Shown: positions 27,789-36,903 of the stretch, piece by piece
How the letters are laid out: each line of letters opens with the position of its first letter
Position numbering within the stretch: position 1 is the first letter of the stretch
NCBI RefSeq assembly: GCF_000186705.1
Contig: NZ_AEUE01000001.1
Location: forward strand, 124,001 to 188,000
DNA: 64,000 bases
Source of the DNA: Citromicrobium sp. JLT1363
Lineage (GTDB): Bacteria; Pseudomonadota; Alphaproteobacteria; Sphingomonadales; Sphingomonadaceae
Direction: 5' to 3'
Program-made: the position numbers and the translations under genes
The notes under the pieces: model-generated
Told to the model about the DNA's origin: nothing
The model's database searches: none
What the model saw: the letters and a program-made list of their open reading frames with translations, nothing else

Positions 27789-29194
27789 CCGACCTGTTCC
27801 TGCTCGGCTTCTTCGCTGTCTTCCTGCTGTTGGGGCTGAAGCGCCCGTTCCTCTGGGTCTGCCTGTACCTCTACGTCGATATCCTGGCCCCGCAGAAGAT
27901 GGGCTACGGTCCGATCACCAGCGTGCCCGTATCGCTGATCGCCTTCGCGGCTGCCTTCGGCGGGTGGCTGATGATGGACAAGAAGACGCGTCCCACCTTC
28001 ACCTTCCGCCAGGCGCTGATGCTGTTCCTGCTGGTCTGGGCATGGTTCACGATGCAGGGTGCGCAATTCCCGGTAGAGGCCGTCGGCAAATGGGACTGGG
28101 TATGGAAGACGCTCGTCTTCGCGATTTTCCTGCCCTTCACAGTGACCACGAAGCTTCGGTTCGAGGCGGCTGCGCTCGTCATGGTGCTCACGGCGGGGGC
28201 AATCATCATCTCCGGCGGGATCAAGACCGTCTTCGGCGGCGGCGGCTACGGCACGCTCTCGCTTTTCGTGAACGACAATAGCGGGATCTACGAAAGCTCC
28301 ACGATCTCCACCGTGGCCATCGCGATCATTCCGCTGCTCTACTGGTTCACCCGCTACGGCACGGTGTTCAAGCCGAGCCTGCCGGTCAAGCTGTTCGCCG
28401 CAGGGCTTGCCGGGGCGTGCCTGCTGATTCCGATCGGTACGGAAGCGCGCACCGGGCTGGTGTGTATCGCCATGCTCGGCCTGCTGGTCCTTCGGGAAAG
28501 CCGCCACAAGCTGCTGCTGATGGTCGGCGGCGTGCTGCTGTGCATCGCCGCCTTCCCCTTTCTGCCGCAATCCTATGCCGATCGCATGGCCACCATGCTG
28601 ACCGCTGAGGAAGACGAGAGCGCCTCGACCCGCGTGGCGGTGTGGAAATGGACCATCGACTACGCAAAGGAACGCCCGCTCGGCGGCGGGTTCGAGGCCT
28701 ATCGCGCGAACAGCTTCACCTACCGCATGCCGCAGACCACGGGCGAGGGGAACATGACCACCACTCGCTACGATGAGGTGGTGGATGAAGGGCGCGCGTA
28801 CCACTCCGCAATTTTCGAGATGCTGGGCGAACAGGGTTGGCCGGGGCTTGGTGCATGGCTGCTGCTGCAGGCGTTGGGTCTGATCCAGATGGAGCGGCTG
28901 CGACGGCGCATGCGCAGGAAGGGTGATCCGAACCTGGCATGGCTCGGCCATCTCGCCATCGCGCTGCAATATGCGCAGGTGATCTATCTGGTCGGCGCGA
29001 CCTTCCAGGGCATCGCCTGGCAGCCCTTCATCATGATGCTGGCGGGGCTTCAGATCGCGCTCGTCATCTACGCCAAGCGCCATGATTCGCCTGCCGAGGC
29101 CACCATCGGGGCGCGGCTGGCGGCGGAGCGAGAGGCGGGACAGCCGCATGCCGTAGCGACAGGCGCAGGAGCGGCCAGCCCTCCATTGCGCTAG
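27785..29194 (+). CDS. Putative O-glycosylation/O-antigen ligase, exosortase A system-associated
   Basis: 469 residues, a polytopic membrane protein of the Wzy/WaaL class. The N-terminus (LKRPFLWVCLYLYVDILAPQ, then GYGPITSVPVSLIA) resembles the TIGR03097 group of exosortase-A-associated ligases. About ten hydrophobic segments flank a large outside loop (about 280-350) with RVAVWKWTIDYAKERPLGGG, the Wzy_C region. Such enzymes polymerise or transfer glycans on the periplasmic side. It is paired with the divergent glycosyltransferase at 26.2-27.5 kb. No exosortase gene lies in the window. Confidence 0.82.
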   Translation: MTDLFLLGFFAVFLLLGLKRPFLWVCLYLYVDILAPQKMGYGPITSVPVSLIAFAAAFGGWLMMDKKTRPTFTFRQALMLFLLVWAWFTMQGAQFPVEAVGKWDWVWKTLVFAIFLPFTVTTKLRFEAAALVMVLTAGAIIISGGIKTVFGGGGYGTLSLFVNDNSGIYESSTISTVAIAIIPLLYWFTRYGTVFKPSLPVKLFAAGLAGACLLIPIGTEARTGLVCIAMLGLLVLRESRHKLLLMVGGVLLCIAAFPFLPQSYADRMATMLTAEEDESASTRVAVWKWTIDYAKERPLGGGFEAYRANSFTYRMPQTTGEGNMTTTRYDEVVDEGRAYHSAIFEMLGEQGWPGLGAWLLLQALGLIQMERLRRRMRRKGDPNLAWLGHLAIALQYAQVIYLVGATFQGIAWQPFIMMLAGLQIALVIYAKRHDSPAEATIGARLAAEREAGQPHAVATGAGAASPPLR

Positions 29195-29247
29195 GCATTT
29201 TCATCCTGCATGGAATGCGCGCAATGCAAGACTAAGGAGAGGCGCGC

Positions 29248-29697
29248 ATGACCCCCCAGGACATCGCCGCAAAGGTGGGCGAACAGATCGGCACCAGCGA
29301 ATGGATCGAGATTTCGCAGGATCGGATCAACAAGTTCGCCGACGCGACGGACGATCACCAGTTCATCCATGTGAACGAGGAAGCGGCCAAGATGACGCCG
29401 TTCGGCGGCACGATTGCCCACGGCTTCCTGACGCTTTCGATGATCCCCTATCTCACCCAGAAAAGCGACGTGCCCCGGCCCGACGGGATCAAGATGGCCG
29501 TCAACTACGGTGGCAACAAGACGCGTTTCCTCAACCCCGTGAAATCGGGCAAGCGCATCCGTGGCCACTGGAAACTGCTGGGCATGGAAGAAAAGCGCCC
29601 CGGCCAGTGGCAGCACACGGTCGAGATCACCATCGAGATCGAGGGGGAGGAAAAGCCCGCCCTGATCTGCGAATGGATGTCGATGTTCTACGTCTAG
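29248..29697 (+). CDS. MaoC family (R)-specific enoyl-CoA hydratase-like dehydratase
   Basis: 149-residue hot-dog-fold enzyme. The hydratase-2 motif is present: DATDDHQFIHVNEEAAKMTP then FGGTIAHGFLTLSM, with catalytic Asp and His in the first part. The family hydrates enoyl-CoA to (R)-3-hydroxyacyl-CoA, linking beta-oxidation to PHA, or dehydrates related substrates. An AAGGAGAGG ribosome-binding site precedes ATG 29248. A thiolase gene follows on the same strand beyond a hairpin-rich spacer. Confidence 0.88.
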   Translation: MTPQDIAAKVGEQIGTSEWIEISQDRINKFADATDDHQFIHVNEEAAKMTPFGGTIAHGFLTLSMIPYLTQKSDVPRPDGIKMAVNYGGNKTRFLNPVKSGKRIRGHWKLLGMEEKRPGQWQHTVEITIEIEGEEKPALICEWMSMFYV

Positions 29698-29700
29698 GAT

Positions 29701-29845
29701 CCCTCCCCTTCCCTTCGGGGTTAGGGGATTGAGGGGTGGGGGCGCTGGCGCAACGCATGCCGGGCCCCACCCTGCTGCGACGAGGGCTTGCGTCGCAAAC
29801 CCAGGTTTCGCTGTCCCTCCCTTGAAGGGGAGAGGCAAGTTCAGT
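29701..29845. repeat. GC-rich palindromic intergenic element
   Basis: Three inverted repeats are packed into about 145 nt: GGGTGGGG/CCCCACCC (about 29735-29772, with GCGCTGGCGC inside), TGCGACG/CGTCGCA around AGGGCTTG (about 29776-29797), and CTCCC/GGGAG around TTGAA (about 29816-29832). The C/G-run composition is like extragenic palindromes scattered in sphingomonad genomes. No T-run marks it as a terminator. No second copy was noticed in this window. Confidence 0.5.
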
Positions 29846-29862
29846 TTCAAGGAGTTCACATT

Positions 29863-31041
29863 ATGCGCAGCGCAGTCATCGTATCCACCGCACGCACCGC
29901 CATCGGCCGTGCCTACAAGGGCGGCTTCAACGACACCAAGGGTGCCACCCTCGGCTCCTACTCGCTCGCCCCCGCGATCGAGCGTGCGAAGATCGAAGCA
30001 GGCGAAATCAACGATGTCGTGTGGGGCGCCGCGCTCCAGCAGGGCGCGCAGGCGGGTAACCTCGGCCGCCAGGTCGCGCTGCGTTCGGGCTGCCCGATCG
30101 GCGTTTCGGGCATGACGATCGACCGCCAGTGCTCTTCGGGCCTGATGGCGATCTCGACCGCCGCGAAGCAGATCATGGTCGACAACATGGATATCGTCGC
30201 TGGCGGCGGTCAGGAATCGATCAGCCTCGTGCAGACGCCGGACATGCGCGTGATGCCCGACCCCGAACTGATGGCGATGCACAACGCGGTCTACATGCCG
30301 ATGCTGCAGACGGCGGAAACCGTCGCCCAGCGCTACGGCATCAGCCGCGAGGCGCAGGACGAATACGCTCTGCGTTCGCAGCAGCGCACCGCCGCCGCTC
30401 AGGAAGCGGGCAAGTTCGATGACGAGATCGTGCCCGTCACCGTCACCATGAAGGTGAAGGACAAGGAAACCGGCGAAGTTTCCGAGAAGGAAGTGACCGT
30501 CGCGAAGGACGAAGGCAACCGGCCCGACACCAAGCTGGAAGGCCTCGCCTCGCTCAACCCCGTGCTCGGCCCCGACACCACGATCACTGCGGGTAACGCC
30601 AGCCAGCTGTCCGACGGTTCGTCCGCCAGCATTCTGATGGAAGAAAAGCTGGCCGAAAAGCGCGGCCTGACCCCGCTGGGCCGCTATGTCGGCATGGCGG
30701 TCGCGGGCACCGAGCCCGACGAGATGGGCATCGGCCCGGTCTTCGCGATTCCCGCCGTGCTCGAACGCACCGGCCTGAAGATGAGCGACATCGGCCTGTG
30801 GGAACTGAACGAAGCCTTCGCGGTGCAAGTGCTCTACTGCCGCGACAAGCTCGGCATCCCCGACGAAGACCTGAACGTGAACGGCGGCTCGATCTCGATC
30901 GGCCACCCCTATGGCATGACGGGCGCGCGCTGCGTCGGCCACGCGCTGATCGAAGGCAAGCGCCGCGGTGCGAAGTATGTCTGCGTCACCATGTGCGTCG
31001 GCGGCGGCATGGGCGCAGCGGGCATCTTCGAGGTCCTGTGA
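29863..31041 (+). CDS. Acetyl-CoA C-acyltransferase (thiolase)
   Basis: 392 residues, full length for thiolases. The acylated Cys is Cys90 in [29 protein letters not shown] carries the second catalytic His, and [12 protein letters not shown] the deprotonating Cys. Cytoplasmic; cleaves 3-ketoacyl-CoA or condenses acetyl-CoA. The start at ATG 29863 follows a clear AAGGAG 8 nt upstream. A second, distinct thiolase is at 42.7-43.9 kb. Whether this one serves degradation or PHB synthesis cannot be decided. Confidence 0.93.
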   Translation: MRSAVIVSTARTAIGRAYKGGFNDTKGATLGSYSLAPAIERAKIEAGEINDVVWGAALQQGAQAGNLGRQVALRSGCPIGVSGMTIDRQCSSGLMAISTAAKQIMVDNMDIVAGGGQESISLVQTPDMRVMPDPELMAMHNAVYMPMLQTAETVAQRYGISREAQDEYALRSQQRTAAAQEAGKFDDEIVPVTVTMKVKDKETGEVSEKEVTVAKDEGNRPDTKLEGLASLNPVLGPDTTITAGNASQLSDGSSASILMEEKLAEKRGLTPLGRYVGMAVAGTEPDEMGIGPVFAIPAVLERTGLKMSDIGLWELNEAFAVQVLYCRDKLGIPDEDLNVNGGSISIGHPYGMTGARCVGHALIEGKRRGAKYVCVTMCVGGGMGAAGIFEVL

Positions 31042-31063
31042 CCCCCGCATAACGGAGACTGAC

Positions 31064-32035
31064 ATGGCTGGACGGTGGCCCGCACTCGATTTCGAGGCCG
31101 AGAAATCGGTTTACGCCACCGTCCACGCCTACCTCCAGGTGGTCGGCAAGCTGCCGACCCGTGCCTTGCCGTGGTGCAACCACAGCTGGCATCTCGCCCT
31201 TCTGGTGGTGCCGCAGGGCTTTCGGACCTACCCGGTCGTGACCGAGACCGGCGAGGCCGAGATTCTGTTGGACTGTGTTTCCTCGCGGCTTGTCCTGACG
31301 ACGTCGGACGGGCGCGAGCGGGCGATGGACCTGACCGGCCAGAGCGTCGCCGCCTTCCATGCCGAGCTAGCCGGATTGCTGCGCGAGGCGGGGATCGCGA
31401 CCTCGATCGAGGGTGGTCCCAACGAAGTCGAGGACGCGGTTCCCTTCGCCGAGGACGAGCGTGAACGCGCGTGGGACGGCGATGTGATCCGGCGTTTGCA
31501 CCGTGCCTTCGCCGATGCGGCACGGGTGCTCTATCATTTCCGCACAGGCTTCGTCGGGAAGTCGAGCCCGGTGCATCTCTTCTGGGGCAGCTTCGACCTC
31601 GCGGTGACGCGCTTTTCGGGGCGCGAGGCACCGCTTCACCCCGGCGGTTTCCCCAATCTTCCCGACGCAGTCACGCGCGAGGCTTACAGCCATGAGGTTG
31701 CGAGCTGCGGCTTCTGGCCGGGTGGCGGCGGGGTCGAGGAAGCAGCGTTCTACGCCTATGGCTACCCGGCGTCGGACGGGCTTGGCGACACGCCGATAGA
31801 ACCCGAAGAGGCGTTCTGGCATGCCGGGCTGGGTGAATTCGTGCTGCCCTATGCTGCGGTTCGCGCCGCCGATAATCCCGACGCGGCCCTGCTGCGCTTT
31901 CTCGAAACAAGCTATCGCGAGATTGCATCGCGTGCCGGGTGGGACCGCGCGAGCCTCGAAATTCCGACCGGCCTTTTCGGCAGGCCCTATGATGTCGCCG
32001 CCCGTCACAAGAGCCTGAGAACCAAGCCCGACTGA
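31064..32035 (+). CDS. DUF5996 family protein
   Basis: 323 residues beginning WPALDFEAEKSVYATVHAYL, followed by QVVGKLPTRALPWCNHSWHL and FRTYPV, which match the DUF5996 start pattern (helix with W, then HLYLQIVGK and a conserved N-H-x-W). Later FWGSFDLAVTRFSGR and PEEAFWHAGLGEFVLPY are also family-like. No catalytic role is established. An AACGGAG site precedes the ATG and the thiolase gene ends 22 nt upstream, so they may be co-transcribed. Confidence 0.85.
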   Translation: MAGRWPALDFEAEKSVYATVHAYLQVVGKLPTRALPWCNHSWHLALLVVPQGFRTYPVVTETGEAEILLDCVSSRLVLTTSDGRERAMDLTGQSVAAFHAELAGLLREAGIATSIEGGPNEVEDAVPFAEDERERAWDGDVIRRLHRAFADAARVLYHFRTGFVGKSSPVHLFWGSFDLAVTRFSGREAPLHPGGFPNLPDAVTREAYSHEVASCGFWPGGGGVEEAAFYAYGYPASDGLGDTPIEPEEAFWHAGLGEFVLPYAAVRAADNPDAALLRFLETSYREIASRAGWDRASLEIPTGLFGRPYDVAARHKSLRTKPD

Positions 32036-32165
32036 TCCAATCGTCGAACCGGGTATTGTCGGATGCGCTCGTGTGTACGCGAAGCGCAGCAGCGCAAACA
32101 GCTGACTTGTGCGGGACCCAGGAGCTGGGGCGGCGCATTGTCTCGATAACCAACGGGAGAATTTC

Positions 32166-32804
32166 ATGCGCTTGCCCCTTTCCACCCTGTCGCTGGCATT
32201 GGCCGCGACAGCACTGACCGCTTGCGGCGAGACCGTACCTGCCGATCAGGCGCGCGAGAGCAGCGTCGAGGATGTGACGATCGATGAACCGCAAGTCCCG
32301 CCGATCGGGGAGACGGCTTCCGGAGAGACCCCGGACGAGCGTTTCGCCTCCGCCTATGGCACGCTCGATCTCGACCAGTGCGAAGTCCTCACGCAGCAGG
32401 AAGAGGGTGAGGGCGCGACCTTCCGCTGCGGTCTGATAGCCGGGGTACCGATCTTCGTGCAGGCGGGCGATGGGCGTTTCGATCTCGATGCAGGGGTCGA
32501 GAACGATCAGTTCCAGACGATCGCTGCCTTCAACGAGATCGCGCCGCGGATCGAGATTCGCAGCGACGAGGGCGCACCTTTCGCGGTCATCTTCCGCTAC
32601 CAGGACGCCAGCCTGCAATCCAACAATCGCAGCGTTATCGCGGTCGAACGGATTGGGACGCGCGACGATCCCGGCTGCCGCATCGCGCAGATCGGTGGCG
32701 GATCGGGCGCGGCCAACCAGCGCGCACGCGAGATTGCCGATCTGGCAGCCGATGGCGAGACCGATTGCACTGCCGAACCGCAGGTGATTGGCGACGCTGA
32801 ATGA
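32166..32804 (+). CDS. Lipoprotein of unknown function
   Basis: 212 residues with a lipoprotein signal ending LTACGE (Cys near residue 20), an acidic linker, and a domain with two internal Cys (DQCEVL and FRCGLIAG) and a further pair near the end (DPGCRIAQ, GETDCTAEP). These could form two periplasmic disulphides. No family is recognised. The ATG follows AACGGGAGAAT. Confidence 0.65.
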   Translation: MRLPLSTLSLALAATALTACGETVPADQARESSVEDVTIDEPQVPPIGETASGETPDERFASAYGTLDLDQCEVLTQQEEGEGATFRCGLIAGVPIFVQAGDGRFDLDAGVENDQFQTIAAFNEIAPRIEIRSDEGAPFAVIFRYQDASLQSNNRSVIAVERIGTRDDPGCRIAQIGGGSGAANQRAREIADLAADGETDCTAEPQVIGDAE

Positions 32805-32868
32805 AGCGCCGGGCCCGGGGGCCGAAGTTCGCTGATCGCGCTCGCGCAAACGTGCTATAGGCACGCCC

Positions 32869-33474
32869 ATGGGCATCATCGAACTGCTTGGGCTGGCGGG
32901 TAGCGTCAGCCTGCTGTCGGGCTGGCGGCTCTACGCAACCGTCCTCATCACGGGGCTGGCGATGCGATCCGGCTGGGTGCCGCTGCCCGAACAGTTGCAG
33001 ATGCTGGACGTGCTCGCCAATCCCTGGGTGCTCGGCATTGCAGGCGTCGGCGCGGTGATGGAATTCTTCGCCGACAAGGTGATGTGGCTCGATTCGATCT
33101 GGGACGCGGTGCATTCGCTGATCCGGCCTGTCGGCGGCGCGCTGCTGGCGCTGGCGATCGTCGACCCGGGCGATCCCACCTGGCAGGTGATCGCCTTTCT
33201 GCTGGGCGGCGGTGCGGCGTTCGCGGCGCATGCGGGGAAAGCCAGTGCGCGCGCCGCGGTCAACACCAGCCCGGAGCCGGTCAGCAACGTGATGGTCTCG
33301 ACGGCGGAGGATGTGGCCACCGTGGGCCTGCTGGCGCTGGCCATCGCCAATCCGGTGATTGCGGCGGTGATCGCGGTGGGGCTGCTGGTATTCAGCATCG
33401 CGCTGATCGTGCTCGTCGGGCGCACGCTGCGACGCATCTTACGCCCCAGGCCGCGCCAACCCGGCGCGCCCTGA
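32869..33474 (+). CDS. DUF4126 domain-containing membrane protein
   Basis: 201 residues with four or five hydrophobic helices. The N-terminal GLAGSVSLLSGWRLYATVLI, with EFFADKVMWLDSIWDAVHS and RPVGGALLA, are family features of DUF4126. The tail is strongly basic (RTLRRILRPRPRQP). Function unknown. It converges on phaZ with a 26-nt gap. Confidence 0.85.
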   Translation: MGIIELLGLAGSVSLLSGWRLYATVLITGLAMRSGWVPLPEQLQMLDVLANPWVLGIAGVGAVMEFFADKVMWLDSIWDAVHSLIRPVGGALLALAIVDPGDPTWQVIAFLLGGGAAFAAHAGKASARAAVNTSPEPVSNVMVSTAEDVATVGLLALAIANPVIAAVIAVGLLVFSIALIVLVGRTLRRILRPRPRQPGAP

Positions 33475-33500
33475 GCCGGACACGACTGGCGCCTTGCGGC

Positions 33501-34736
33501 TCAGCCGTGGGTGGCGATGAACTGTTCCACCACCGGGGCCACCTTGGTGCGCCACTTGCTGCCGTTGAAGATGCCGTAATGGCCCGCGCCCTCGGCCATG
33601 TAGTAGCGCTTCTTGTCTTCGGAGAGGTTGCGCGCCAGCGGCAGCGCGGCCTTGGTCTGGCCGAGACCGGAAATATCGTCACGCTCGCCCTCGACCGCCA
33701 GCAGCGCGGTCTGCTTGATATCGCCAAGGTCGATCACCTTGCCGCGATGTTCGAAGGCGTTGTTCGGCAGCGAGTGCTCCTGGAACACCTCCTCCACGGT
33801 CTGCAGGTAGAATTCGGCCGTCATGTCGCAGACGGAGCGGTATTCGTCGTAGAAATCCTTGGTCTGCTGCGCGCTTTCATCGTCGCCCGCGACCAGATGC
33901 TTGTACATCTCGTAATGACTCAGTATGTGGCCGCCCAGGTTCATGCTCATGAAGCTGGCGAGCTGCATGAAGCCGGGATAGACGCGGCGGCCCGCGCCCG
34001 GATACTGGGCCGGGACGGTCGCGATCACGTTCTGGCGGAACCAGCTGAGCGGGCGCTTCATCGCCATGTCGTTGACGGTGGTGGGGCTTTCGCGCGTGTC
34101 GATAGGCCCGCCCATCATGGTGAGGGTTTTCGGCGTTGCCTTGTCCTTCGCGCCGTTCATCAGCGCGGTCGCGGCCAGCGCCGGGACGGAGGGCTGGCAC
34201 ACCGCGACCACGTGCGCGGGGGCGCCTTCGTTGCGCTCTGCGATCGTCTGCAGGAATTCGATGATGTAATCGATGTAGTCGTCCAGATCGAAGCGCCCTT
34301 CGGACAGCGGAATGTCGCGCGCATCGTGCCAGTCGGTGATGTAGACTTCCGCGTTCTCGACCATCCGTTCCACCGTGCCGCGCAGCAGCGTGGCGAAATG
34401 CCCGCTCATCGGGGCGACGATCAGGACGGATGGCGCATCATCGGGCAGGTTCGCGCGGCGGAAGCGCTTCAGATCGCCGAAGGCGCGGTGCAGCACCAGC
34501 GTTTCGGCAACCGGATCGTCCTTGCCCTTCACGTTCACGCTTTCGATATCGAACTGCGGCTTGCCCCGGCGGATGGTCGCGTGCGCGAACACCTCCAGCG
34601 CGGAGCCCGCGACCGGGCCGATTCCGCTGTAGGCCAGCGGATTGCGCGGGTTGGTCAGCCATTCGGACCCGATCGAGGCCATGGCACTGGCGCTGTTGAG
34701 CCAGGCGGTCTGGAGTTCGTGGGCGTGGTAGAGCAA
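33501..34736 (-). CDS. phaZ: Intracellular polyhydroxyalkanoate depolymerase
   Basis: 411 residues. Degrades stored PHB granules in the cytoplasm. The N-terminus MLYHAHELQTAWL is the family start (MLYH...), which places the start at TTG 34736 behind an AAGAGG site. The lipase-like box has Cys as nucleophile in VVAVCQPSVPALAA, and GHYGIFNGSKWR near the end carries the catalytic His. The frame stays open far upstream but with no sense relation to the family. Its promoter region holds a perfect palindrome (34807-34823). Confidence 0.93.
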   Translation of the reverse strand: MLYHAHELQTAWLNSASAMASIGSEWLTNPRNPLAYSGIGPVAGSALEVFAHATIRRGKPQFDIESVNVKGKDDPVAETLVLHRAFGDLKRFRRANLPDDAPSVLIVAPMSGHFATLLRGTVERMVENAEVYITDWHDARDIPLSEGRFDLDDYIDYIIEFLQTIAERNEGAPAHVVAVCQPSVPALAATALMNGAKDKATPKTLTMMGGPIDTRESPTTVNDMAMKRPLSWFRQNVIATVPAQYPGAGRRVYPGFMQLASFMSMNLGGHILSHYEMYKHLVAGDDESAQQTKDFYDEYRSVCDMTAEFYLQTVEEVFQEHSLPNNAFEHRGKVIDLGDIKQTALLAVEGERDDISGLGQTKAALPLARNLSEDKKRYYMAEGAGHYGIFNGSKWRTKVAPVVEQFIATHG

Positions 34737-34806
34737 GGGAAGCCTCTTGGAATATTTGCCGGTTAGCGTGGCGGATATATTGGTATTGCCTGCTCCCCTT
34801 ACCATC

Positions 34807-34823
34807 CTTGTGCAATGCACAAG
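34807..34823. promoter_or_regulatory. Palindrome CTTGTGCA-A-TGCACAAG upstream of phaZ (candidate PhaR-type operator)
   Basis: Eight-base arms are perfectly inverted around one A, 71 nt upstream of the phaZ start and 79 nt upstream of the divergent ABC transporter gene. The core TGC-AAT-GCA fits the TGC-N3-GCA layout described for the PHB regulator PhaR in alphaproteobacteria. The link to PhaR is inference. Confidence 0.5.
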
Positions 34824-34901
34824 AGAATTTGTCGCTTCCTCCCCTGCCGAAACGCAAGGGGCGTGGATTTTGCGGGCGGCCCCCGCTAGGCGGGCATCCT
34901 G

Positions 34902-36737
34902 ATGGCACGCGACAACCCCGGATTGAGTCGAAGCAAGCGGATCGACGCTTCCCAGGCCGACGAACCGGCGGAAAAGGCGCGCTCGCTGGCGCCCCTGCGC
35001 CTCATTTTCAGCGAGGCGCTGCGCTACCCGGACAAGGTGGCCTACGCGCTGCTGGCCCTGATGGTTACGGCCGCGGCCACGCTTGCCATTCCTGCCGCGC
35101 TGCAATTGGTGATCGACCGCGGGTTCGCCGATGGCGGCGATCCGGGCAGCATTGCGCGCTGGTTCCGTTACCTGTTCCTGATCGTATGCGTGCTGGCGCT
35201 TGGCACCGCCCTGCGGTTCTATTTCGTCAGCTGGCTGGGCGAACGCGTGGTCGCCAACCTGCGGCTGAAGGTGCAGCAGAACCTGCTGCGGCAGGAACCG
35301 GCCTTCTACGAGGCAAACAGCCCCAAGGAAATTTCCAGCCGGCTGACCAGCGATACCGCGATCATCGAACAGGTGGTCGGCACCACGCTGTCGGTCGCGC
35401 TGCGCAACGTGCTGATCGCCGTCGGGGGCACGATCTACCTCTTCGTGCTGGCACCCAGGCTGACCGCGATGCTGATTATCGCCATTCCGGTGATCATCGT
35501 GCCGATCACGCTGTTCGCGCGCCGCCTGCGCTCGGTCAGCCGGGCGAGTCAGGATCGGGTCGCGGATGTCGGCTCGCTGATCACAGAGACGCTGTCCGCC
35601 ATGGCCATCGTGCAGGCGTTCACCCAGGAACGCCGCGAGCAGGACCGGTTTGCGCAAGCGGTGGAGCGGATATTCGACACCGCCCGGCGGCGCATTCTCA
35701 TCCGCTCGATGATGACGGGCGTGGTCATCACGCTGGCCTTCGGGGCCATCGTGCTGCTGATGTGGCGCGGCGCTGTGGCCGTAACCGAAGGGACGATCAC
35801 GGGCGGCACGATCGGGTCCTTCGTGCTGACCGGCGTGTTCGTGGCAGGCGCATTCGGCGCGCTGACCGAGGTTTACGGCGACCTTCTGCGCGGTGCCGGC
35901 GCGGCGGACAGGCTGGCCGAACTGCTGCGCGCCAAGCCCCAGATCGCCCCGCCTGCGAGCCCGCAGCCGCTGCCCGTCCCCGCCCGGGGCAGCCTGTCTT
36001 TCCGCAACGTGCATTTCAGCTACCCCACGCGCCCCGGCGAGACCGTGATCGAAGACCTCACACTCGAGATCGAGCCGGGGGAAACGGTCGCGCTGGTGGG
36101 GCCATCGGGCGCCGGCAAGTCGACTCTCTTCATGCTCGCGCAGCGTTTCTACGACCCGGACGAGGGCACGATAAGGCTGGATGGCATCGCCTTGCCCAGT
36201 GCCGATCCCGCAGAAATCCGCCAGCGGATGGCCTTCGTCCCGCAAGCGGGTACGCTGTTTTCCGGCAATGCGCGCGACAACCTGCGCTACGGCCGCTGGG
36301 ATGCGAGCGACGAGGAAATCTGGGAAGCCGCCCGGCTCGCCAATGCGGCCGATTTTCTGGAAGCGCTGCCGCAGGGTCTCGACACCAATCTGGGTGAAGA
36401 CGGCACGCGGCTTTCGGGCGGTCAGCAGCAGCGGCTGGCCATAGCCCGCGCTATCCTGCGCGATGCGCCGATCCTGCTGCTGGACGAGGCGACCAGCGCG
36501 CTCGACGCCGAGAGCGAGCGGCTGGTGCAGGATGCGCTGGCGCGCGTGATGCGCGGGCGCACCACGCTGGTGATCGCGCATCGTCTTGCCACGGTGCGCG
36601 AGGCTGACCGGATCGTGGTGATGGACCAGGGCCGGATCGTGCAGCAGGGCACCCATTCCGAACTGCTCGCGCGGGGCGGTCTCTACGCCAAGCTGGCCCG
36701 TCTCCAGCTCGATCCGGCAGGTCCCGACGCGGGCTGA
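34902..36737 (+). CDS. ABC exporter, fused permease and ATPase
   Basis: 611-residue half-transporter acting as a homodimer in the inner membrane. About six transmembrane helices occupy residues 40-320. The nucleotide-binding domain has Walker A GPSGAGKST near 400, a Q-loop at FVPQAGTLF, the signature LSGGQQQRLAIARA and Walker B ILLLDEATSALD. It resembles MsbA/LmrA-type lipid or drug exporters; the cargo is unknown. The N-terminal 30 residues are charged and probably cytoplasmic. Divergent from phaZ. Confidence 0.92.
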   Translation: MARDNPGLSRSKRIDASQADEPAEKARSLAPLRLIFSEALRYPDKVAYALLALMVTAAATLAIPAALQLVIDRGFADGGDPGSIARWFRYLFLIVCVLALGTALRFYFVSWLGERVVANLRLKVQQNLLRQEPAFYEANSPKEISSRLTSDTAIIEQVVGTTLSVALRNVLIAVGGTIYLFVLAPRLTAMLIIAIPVIIVPITLFARRLRSVSRASQDRVADVGSLITETLSAMAIVQAFTQERREQDRFAQAVERIFDTARRRILIRSMMTGVVITLAFGAIVLLMWRGAVAVTEGTITGGTIGSFVLTGVFVAGAFGALTEVYGDLLRGAGAADRLAELLRAKPQIAPPASPQPLPVPARGSLSFRNVHFSYPTRPGETVIEDLTLEIEPGETVALVGPSGAGKSTLFMLAQRFYDPDEGTIRLDGIALPSADPAEIRQRMAFVPQAGTLFSGNARDNLRYGRWDASDEEIWEAARLANAADFLEALPQGLDTNLGEDGTRLSGGQQQRLAIARAILRDAPILLLDEATSALDAESERLVQDALARVMRGRTTLVIAHRLATVREADRIVVMDQGRIVQQGTHSELLARGGLYAKLARLQLDPAGPDAG

Positions 36738-36873
36738 CGCTGGCGGATGGCCGGACCCAATCGACGAGCGACATTGAGCGCCCGACAAACGTCGGCACTG
36801 GTCGGGCTTCGCGGTCTATGTCAGCTTCACGATCCATGCGCCGTTCATCCGGTCTGGCGCCAGAGGGTAGCTT

Positions 36874-36885
36874 GAAAACGTTTTC
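36874..36885. promoter_or_regulatory. Palindrome GAAAACGTTTTC upstream of the M13 peptidase gene
   Basis: A 12-bp perfect palindrome with central CG, 18 nt before the ATG of the M13 gene. Central-CG, A/T-flanked palindromes are the usual operator shape of LacI-family repressors. Its position between promoter and start would suit repression. No LacI-type gene is in the window. Confidence 0.4.
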
Positions 36886-36903
36886 CAAACAGAGGGTTCA
36901 GTC

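Noticed and set aside
25072-29194. PEP-CTERM sorting signal or exosortase
   Set aside because: No protein in the window ends with a Pro-Glu-Pro motif, helix and basic tail, and no exosortase-like membrane protein was recognised.
34808-36397. A 529-codon frame overlapping the ABC exporter in another frame
   Set aside because: Arg/Gly/Ala-rich shadow with no motifs, while the exporter frame carries Walker A, signature and Walker B.
34737-36788. Upstream extension of phaZ to 1095 codons
   Set aside because: The extension is antisense to the ABC exporter gene and unlike PHA depolymerases; the TTG at 34736 gives the family start MLYH.
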